A stretch of 9,080 nt of DNA from Actinomycetes bacterium. Its GTDB lineage: Bacteria > Actinomycetota > Acidimicrobiia > Acidimicrobiales > RAAP-2. The stretch lies in assembly GCA_021801615.1 (NCBI GenBank), contig JAJYXS010000038.1, forward strand, positions 1 through 9,080, given 5' to 3'. Shown piece by piece: positions 6,198 to 9,080 of this stretch. Under the pieces are notes generated by a model that searched no databases, was not told where the DNA came from, and saw only the letters and a program-made list of their open reading frames with translations. The position numbers and the translations under genes were made by a program. Numbering within the stretch: the stretch's first letter is position 1; each line of letters opens with the position of its first letter.

Positions 6198-6778
6198 CGG
6201 CGAGCTCCTCGGAGACGCCGCGCCGGGTGCTGCTCGTCGGGATGATGGGAGCCGGCAAGACGACGGTCGGCCGGCTGGTCGCTCGCCGGCTCGGGTGGCG
6301 CTACGTCGACTCCGACGACGAGGTCGAGGCCCTCACCGGCCACACGGTGAAGGACCTTTTCGAGGCCGGCGGCGAGGAGGCGTTCCGCCCGCTCGAGAGC
6401 AAGGCGCTCGCCGCGGCCCTCGCACGCGAGGACCCCGCGGTCGTCTCGGTCGCAGGTGGCGCGGTGCTCGACCCCGCGAACCGGGCGCTGCTGCGCGGCG
6501 CCGGCACGGTGGTGTGGCTCCGGGCGAGGCCCGAGACGCTGGTCGCCCGCGTGCGCGCGGACAGCGCCGCAGCGGCGCGCACCCCGGGTCACCGCGACCA
6601 CCGTCCCCTCCTCGGCCAGGACCCCGCCGGCACGCTCACCCGGCTCGAGCGCGAGCGGCGGCCCCTCTACGGCGAGGTGGCCGACGCGGTCGTCGACGTG
6701 GACGACCTGGACCCCGGGAGCGTCGCCGACCGGGTGCAGGCGCTCGTCGGGCACCTCGCCGAGGAGCAGCGCTCGTGA
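6194..6778 (+). CDS. aroK: Shikimate kinase
   Basis: Shikimate kinase phosphorylates shikimate with ATP to give shikimate 3-phosphate (pathway step 5). The 194-residue protein has a Walker A P-loop GMMGAGKT at 16-23, the shikimate-binding aspartate region YVDSDDE (D41 is the likely equivalent of Mycobacterium tuberculosis D34), the substrate-binding arginine in EEAFRPLES (R65), a glycine loop SVAGGAVL at 85-92, the lid arginine in HRPLL (R137), and RERRPLY (R155/R156). The glycine loop reads AGGA where many homologs have GGGA, a mild change that should still bind shikimate. ATG 6194 overlaps the aroC stop by 4 nt, and the stop overlaps the aroB start (GTGA), so translation is probably coupled. 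The N-terminal MTASSSETPRR precedes the first strand and is slightly longer than average. Confidence 0.96.
   Translation: MTASSSETPRRVLLVGMMGAGKTTVGRLVARRLGWRYVDSDDEVEALTGHTVKDLFEAGGEEAFRPLESKALAAALAREDPAVVSVAGGAVLDPANRALLRGAGTVVWLRARPETLVARVRADSAAAARTPGHRDHRPLLGQDPAGTLTRLERERRPLYGEVADAVVDVDDLDPGSVADRVQALVGHLAEEQRS
6761..6766 (+). promoter_or_regulatory. Ribosome binding site for aroB
   Basis: GAGGAG lies inside the 3' end of aroK and ends 8 nt before the GTG at 6775. It is one of the few clear Shine-Dalgarno sequences in the window. It supports the overlapping GTG as the aroB start and suggests that ribosomes can load on aroB within the operon transcript. Confidence 0.65.
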
Positions 6779-7902
6779 TCACCACGGTCCCGGTCACCCT
6801 TGGGACGGCCGGCGCCGGCAGGGCGCGCGGGTACGACGTCCTCGTGGGCGAAGGAGCGTCGGCCGAGCTGTCGAGGCTGGTCGCGACGGGAGTGCCGGCG
6901 GCCCGCCAGGTGGCGGTCGTCACCGACGCCGTGGTCGCCGCGATGCCCTGGTTCGAGGGGATCCGGCCCGGCCTCCCCTTCGAGGTCCATGTCGTCGAGC
7001 CCGGAGAGCGCTCGAAGACGATGGCCAACGTGGAGGCGCTCTGCCGCGCCTTCGCCCGCGGGGGGCTCGCCCGCAGCGACGCGGTGGTCGCCGTCGGCGG
7101 CGGCGTGGTGAGCGACCTCGCAGGGTTCGCGGCGGCGACCTACCATCGCGGCGTCCCGTACTGCACGGTGGCGACCACGCTGCTGTGCCAGGTGGACGCG
7201 GCGATCGGCGGGAAGACCGGCGTGAACCTGCCCGAGGGGAAGAACTTGGTCGGGGCGTTCTGGCAGCCCTTCGGGGTGCTCTGCGACACCGAGTTGCTCG
7301 AGACCCTGCCGGCGCGCGAGCGGGCGTCGGGGCTCGGTGAGGTGGCGAAGTACACGTTCCTCGGCGAGCCCGACCTCCCGGGCCTCGCCCTGGACGACCA
7401 GGTCGCGCGCTGCGTCGCCCGCAAGGCGTCGCTCGTCGCAGAGGACGAGCGGGAGGCAGGTCGGCGCGTCCTGCTGAACTACGGCCACACGCTCGCGCAC
7501 GCGCTCGAGGCCTCGGCGCTGGGCCGCGCCGCACGCGGCGAGGGCGGTGGTGGGGACGGCCTCAGCCACGGTGAGGGCAGCGGTGGGGATGGCCTCAGCC
7601 ACGGTGAGGCCGTCGCGGTCGGGCTCGTCTACGCCGCGTTGCTCGCCCGCCGCCTCGGCCGCATCGGCGACGAGCGGGTGGAGCTCCACCGCGAGGTGGT
7701 GGAGCGCCTCGGCCTTTCCGCCCGGCTCCCCGCGGGCCTCTCGGGCTCGGGCCGACGGGAGCTCCTCTCCTACATGGCACGCGACAAGAAGGCGGCGCAC
7801 GACCTCGCGTTCGTGCTCGACGGGCCGAGCGGCGTCGAGCTCGTCCACGGGGTGTCGCCCGAGGACGCGCTCGGCGCGCTGGAGGAGCTCGCGTGCACGT
7901 GA
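6775..7902 (+). CDS. aroB: 3-Dehydroquinate synthase with a duplicated zinc-site motif
   Basis: AroB converts DAHP to 3-dehydroquinate using NAD and zinc (pathway step 2). The 375-residue product has the NAD-binding AVGGGVVSDLAGFAAATYHR, then TTLLCQVDAAIGGKTGVNL and PEGKNLVGAFWQP. The expected zinc ligands are present: E189 (GLGEVAKY), H238 (NYGHTLAHALE) and H276 (HGEAVAVGL). MARDKKAAHDLAFVL lies near the C-terminus. GTG 6775 overlaps the aroK stop and has a good ribosome site. The oddity is a direct repeat between the last two ligands: GGGGDGLSHGE is followed by GSGGDGLSHGE. H238 and H276 are 38 residues apart, against about 16-17 in E. coli or Aspergillus enzymes, so the loop is about 21 residues longer and a spare HGE (H265) precedes the true one. 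All catalytic motifs remain, so activity is likely but untested. The family call is secure. Confidence 0.96.
   Translation: MITTVPVTLGTAGAGRARGYDVLVGEGASAELSRLVATGVPAARQVAVVTDAVVAAMPWFEGIRPGLPFEVHVVEPGERSKTMANVEALCRAFARGGLARSDAVVAVGGGVVSDLAGFAAATYHRGVPYCTVATTLLCQVDAAIGGKTGVNLPEGKNLVGAFWQPFGVLCDTELLETLPARERASGLGEVAKYTFLGEPDLPGLALDDQVARCVARKASLVAEDEREAGRRVLLNYGHTLAHALEASALGRAARGEGGGGDGLSHGEGSGGDGLSHGEAVAVGLVYAALLARRLGRIGDERVELHREVVERLGLSARLPAGLSGSGRRELLSYMARDKKAAHDLAFVLDGPSGVELVHGVSPEDALGALEELACT
7543..7608 (+). repeat. 33-bp in-frame tandem duplication within aroB
   Basis: Copy 1 (7543-7575) and copy 2 (7576-7608) are 33 bp each and match at 30 positions. The differences are two bases in the second codon (GGT versus AGC) and one silent base in the fifth (GAC versus GAT). 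Each copy encodes 11 residues ending GDGLSHGE. Only the second is followed by AVAVGL, the normal continuation after the zinc-ligand His. The few mismatches suggest a fairly old duplication or one under some selection. Confidence 0.95.
7881..7887 (+). promoter_or_regulatory. Ribosome binding site for aroQ
   Basis: GGAGGAG lies inside the 3' end of aroB and ends 5 nt before the GTG at 7893. This is a near-consensus Shine-Dalgarno sequence, and it fixes the aroQ start inside aroB, giving a 10-nt overlap of the two genes. Confidence 0.7.
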
Positions 7903-8339
7903 CGTTGTTGTCGGGGCCGAACCTGGACCTGCTCGGTGCCCGCGAGCCCGAGCTGTACGGCACCGACGCGCTCGCGGACCACGTCCGGCGCGCGAGCGCG
8001 GTCGCCGAACGGCACGGCTGGACCCTCGACCACCTCCAGACCAACGACGAGGGCGTGCTCGTGGACGCGGTGCACGCCGCACGCGGGCGGGCCGACGCGA
8101 TCGTCGTCAACGCCGGCGCGCTCAGCCATACGAGCTGGTCGCTGCACGACGCGCTCGCCGCGTACGAAGGGGTGGTCGTGGAGCTGCACCTGTCCAACCC
8201 CGCTGCGCGCGAGCCGTTCCGCCACACCTCGGTGGTGGCGCCGGTCGCCGACGGGCTCGTCGCCGGCATGGGAGGGCTCGGCTACGAGCTCGCGGTCGAA
8301 GCCGCCGTGCGGCTCGCCGGGGCACGTGGCACTGCGTGA
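7893..8339 (+). CDS. aroQ: Type II 3-dehydroquinate dehydratase
   Basis: AroQ dehydrates 3-dehydroquinate to 3-dehydroshikimate (pathway step 3); type II enzymes are small and form dodecamers. The 148-residue product has SGPNLDLLGAREPELYG, with R17 and the catalytic Y22; QTNDEGVLVDAVHAA; NAGALSHTSWSLHDAL, with N73 and H79; and ELHLSNPAAREPFRHTSVVA, with the catalytic H99, R106 and R110. These match M. tuberculosis residues with a constant offset of two. The more usual NPGAYTHTS motif reads NAGALSHTS here, a small variation. GTG 7893 overlaps aroB by 10 nt and has a strong ribosome site. This is the last aro gene of the run; the stop is followed by a 129-bp gap. Confidence 0.97.
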   Translation: MHVTLLSGPNLDLLGAREPELYGTDALADHVRRASAVAERHGWTLDHLQTNDEGVLVDAVHAARGRADAIVVNAGALSHTSWSLHDALAAYEGVVVELHLSNPAAREPFRHTSVVAPVADGLVAGMGGLGYELAVEAAVRLAGARGTA

Positions 8340-8357
8340 GGCCGCGCGTGCATCGGC

Positions 8358-8363
8358 TAGCGT
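8358..8363 (+). promoter_or_regulatory. Putative leaderless-type -10 box in the aroQ-peptidase spacer
   Basis: TAGCGT, the same hexamer as upstream of aroC, ends 8 nt before the ATG at 8372. That ATG opens a 24-codon frame rather than the peptidase gene, which starts 97 bp further on. The box may drive the peptidase gene, with the short frame lying in its 5' leader. No -35 box is obvious. Confidence 0.35.
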
Positions 8364-8371
8364 CCGCCCTG

Positions 8372-8446
8372 ATGGCCGGATCCCACCCGTCGCCGGCATG
8401 GCCTGTTCTCGCTGGCACGGCGCGCGCTCGAGGCATCGGCGCGTGA
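8372..8446 (+). CDS. Possible leaderless small ORF (24 aa) upstream of the M24 peptidase
   Basis: ATG 8372 to TGA 8444-8446 would encode a 24-residue peptide beginning MAGSHPSPAWPVLAG. It has no recognisable domain and no cysteine, and contains one short hydrophobic stretch. Support is limited to its position 8 nt after a TAGCGT box, the spacing used by leaderless genes here, and to its ending 22 nt before the peptidase start. It could be an upstream ORF that affects peptidase expression, or chance in GC-rich sequence. Confidence 0.25.
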   Translation: MAGSHPSPAWPVLAGTARARGIGA

Positions 8447-8468
8447 GCAGTCGAGCGCGAGCGCGCCG

Positions 8469-9080
8469 GTGAGGCCCCTCGAGGTCGCGGGCAGGATCGA
8501 CCGGCTCCGTGCGCGCCTGGACGGGGCCGGCGTGGACGCGCTCGTGGTCACCTGCCTCACGAACGTCCGGTACCTGAGCGGCTTCACGGGATCCGCGGGC
8601 GTCCTCGCGATCACGCGGGCGGGCGCGCTGCTCACGACCGACGGGCGGTACCGGACGCAGTCCGCAGAGCAGCTGGCGGCCGCGGGGGTCGACGCGGAGA
8701 TCACGATCGGCCCGGTCACCGCCCAGCAGGACGCGCTGAAGGCCTTCGTCGGCGGCGCGCGCGTCGGCCTGGAGGCCGACCACGTGAGCTGGAGCGCAAG
8801 CCGGCGCTGGGGCGAGCTGCTGGGCGAGGTGTTGCCCACGAGCGGCCAGGTCGAGGCGCTGCGCGAGGTGAAGGATCCCGGCGAGATCGACCGGATCGAG
8901 CGCGCGGGCGCGATCGCCGACGCCGCGCTCGACGAGGTCCTGCCGATGCTCGCCAAGGGTGTGACGGAGGCCGAGCTCGCGCTCGCGCTGGACACGGCCA
9001 TGCGCCGCAAGGGCGCCGAGGCCGTCGCGTTCGAGACGATCGTCGCGTCGGGGCCGAACGCCGCGAAGCCGCACCACCGC
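8469..9080 (+). CDS. Aminopeptidase P / Xaa-Pro dipeptidase family (M24), 3'-truncated by window edge
   Basis: This is a probable cytosolic metallopeptidase of the prolidase/aminopeptidase P (M24B) type, which acts on bonds involving proline. The visible 204 residues contain the creatinase-like N-terminal domain (TNVRYLSGFTGSAGVL at about 31-46, LTTDGRYRTQSAEQL at about 56-70), the linker EALREVKDPGEIDRIERAG, and the start of the pita-bread catalytic domain, ending FETIVASGPNAAKPHHR. The metal ligands (Asp, Asp, His, Glu, Glu) would lie beyond base 9080, so activity cannot be judged. GTG 8469 is chosen because it is the only start codon upstream of the family's N-terminal helix before the in-frame TGA at 8370; its ribosome site is weak. 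A pepQ-like gene after aroQ, with efp following, is a common actinobacterial order. Confidence 0.9.
   Translation, partial: MRPLEVAGRIDRLRARLDGAGVDALVVTCLTNVRYLSGFTGSAGVLAITRAGALLTTDGRYRTQSAEQLAAAGVDAEITIGPVTAQQDALKAFVGGARVGLEADHVSWSASRRWGELLGEVLPTSGQVEALREVKDPGEIDRIERAGAIADAALDEVLPMLAKGVTEAELALALDTAMRRKGAEAVAFETIVASGPNAAKPHHR

Noticed and set aside
7543..7608. The aroB repeat as a CRISPR-like or mobile-element repeat
   Set aside because: There are only two adjacent in-frame copies without spacers, inverted ends or target duplications; simple tandem duplication explains it.
8443..8472. Nine-codon frame starting GTG 8443 that overlaps the peptidase start
   Set aside because: It is too short and Arg-rich, with no promoter or ribosome site; most likely chance.
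7770..9077. Long minus-strand frame opposite aroQ and the M24 peptidase
   Set aside because: Its composition is low-complexity Arg/Ala and it lies wholly antisense to two genes with clear motifs.

Overview
The window is very GC-rich, gene-dense and bacterial. The C-terminal half of ribosomal protein S1, a compact aroC-aroK-aroB-aroQ run followed by an aminopeptidase P-like gene, GTG starts and TANNNT -10 boxes only 6-8 nt from start codons all point to an Actinomycetota genome. An Acidimicrobiia-like member is my best guess, but that is inference. I see no phage, transposon, CRISPR array, rRNA or tRNA gene. Most of the region looks like ordinary chromosomal housekeeping DNA.

Layout. (1) 1-1245 (+): 3' part of rpsA, with S1 repeats and an Ala/Glu/Pro-rich tail. 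(2) About 1277-2776 (+): a multi-spanning membrane protein of the polysaccharide flippase (MOP/Wzx-like) type. (3) 2665-3450 (-): a cysteine-rich conserved hypothetical protein, convergent with the flippase and overlapping its 3' end by 112 bp. A 15-bp tandem repeat inside that overlap gives both proteins a pentapeptide-repeat tail. (4) 3487-4125 (+): an NfuA-type Fe-S carrier, divergent from the cysteine-rich gene across only 36 bp, which holds a putative leaderless-type -10 box for each gene. (5) 4133-4927 (+): a type IV prepilin peptidase-like GxGD protease without the usual N-terminal zinc/methylase region, followed by a small hairpin. (6) 5004-8339 (+): aroC, aroK, aroB and aroQ, joined by overlapping stop/start codons and probably transcribed from a leaderless-type promoter just upstream of aroC. 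(7) 8340-8468: a spacer with another TAGCGT box and a possible 24-codon leaderless ORF. (8) 8469 to the end (+): 5' part of a prolidase/aminopeptidase P-like M24 peptidase.

How the genes work together. aroB, aroQ, aroK and aroC encode shikimate pathway steps 2, 3, 5 and 7, so the operon supplies chorismate for aromatic amino acids and other aromatics; aroE and aroA are not here. In many Actinobacteria a prepilin peptidase precedes this block and pepQ-efp-nusB follows it, so efp would be expected just beyond the right edge. NfuA and the cysteine-rich protein share a divergent promoter region, which hints at a link to Fe-S or metal handling but proves nothing.

The most unusual features are an in-frame 33-bp tandem duplication in aroB that copies the motif around the last zinc-binding histidine, the double-coding 15-bp repeat at the flippase/Cys-rich junction, and the repeated TANNNT-to-start arrangement. 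I found no clear new multi-gene system.
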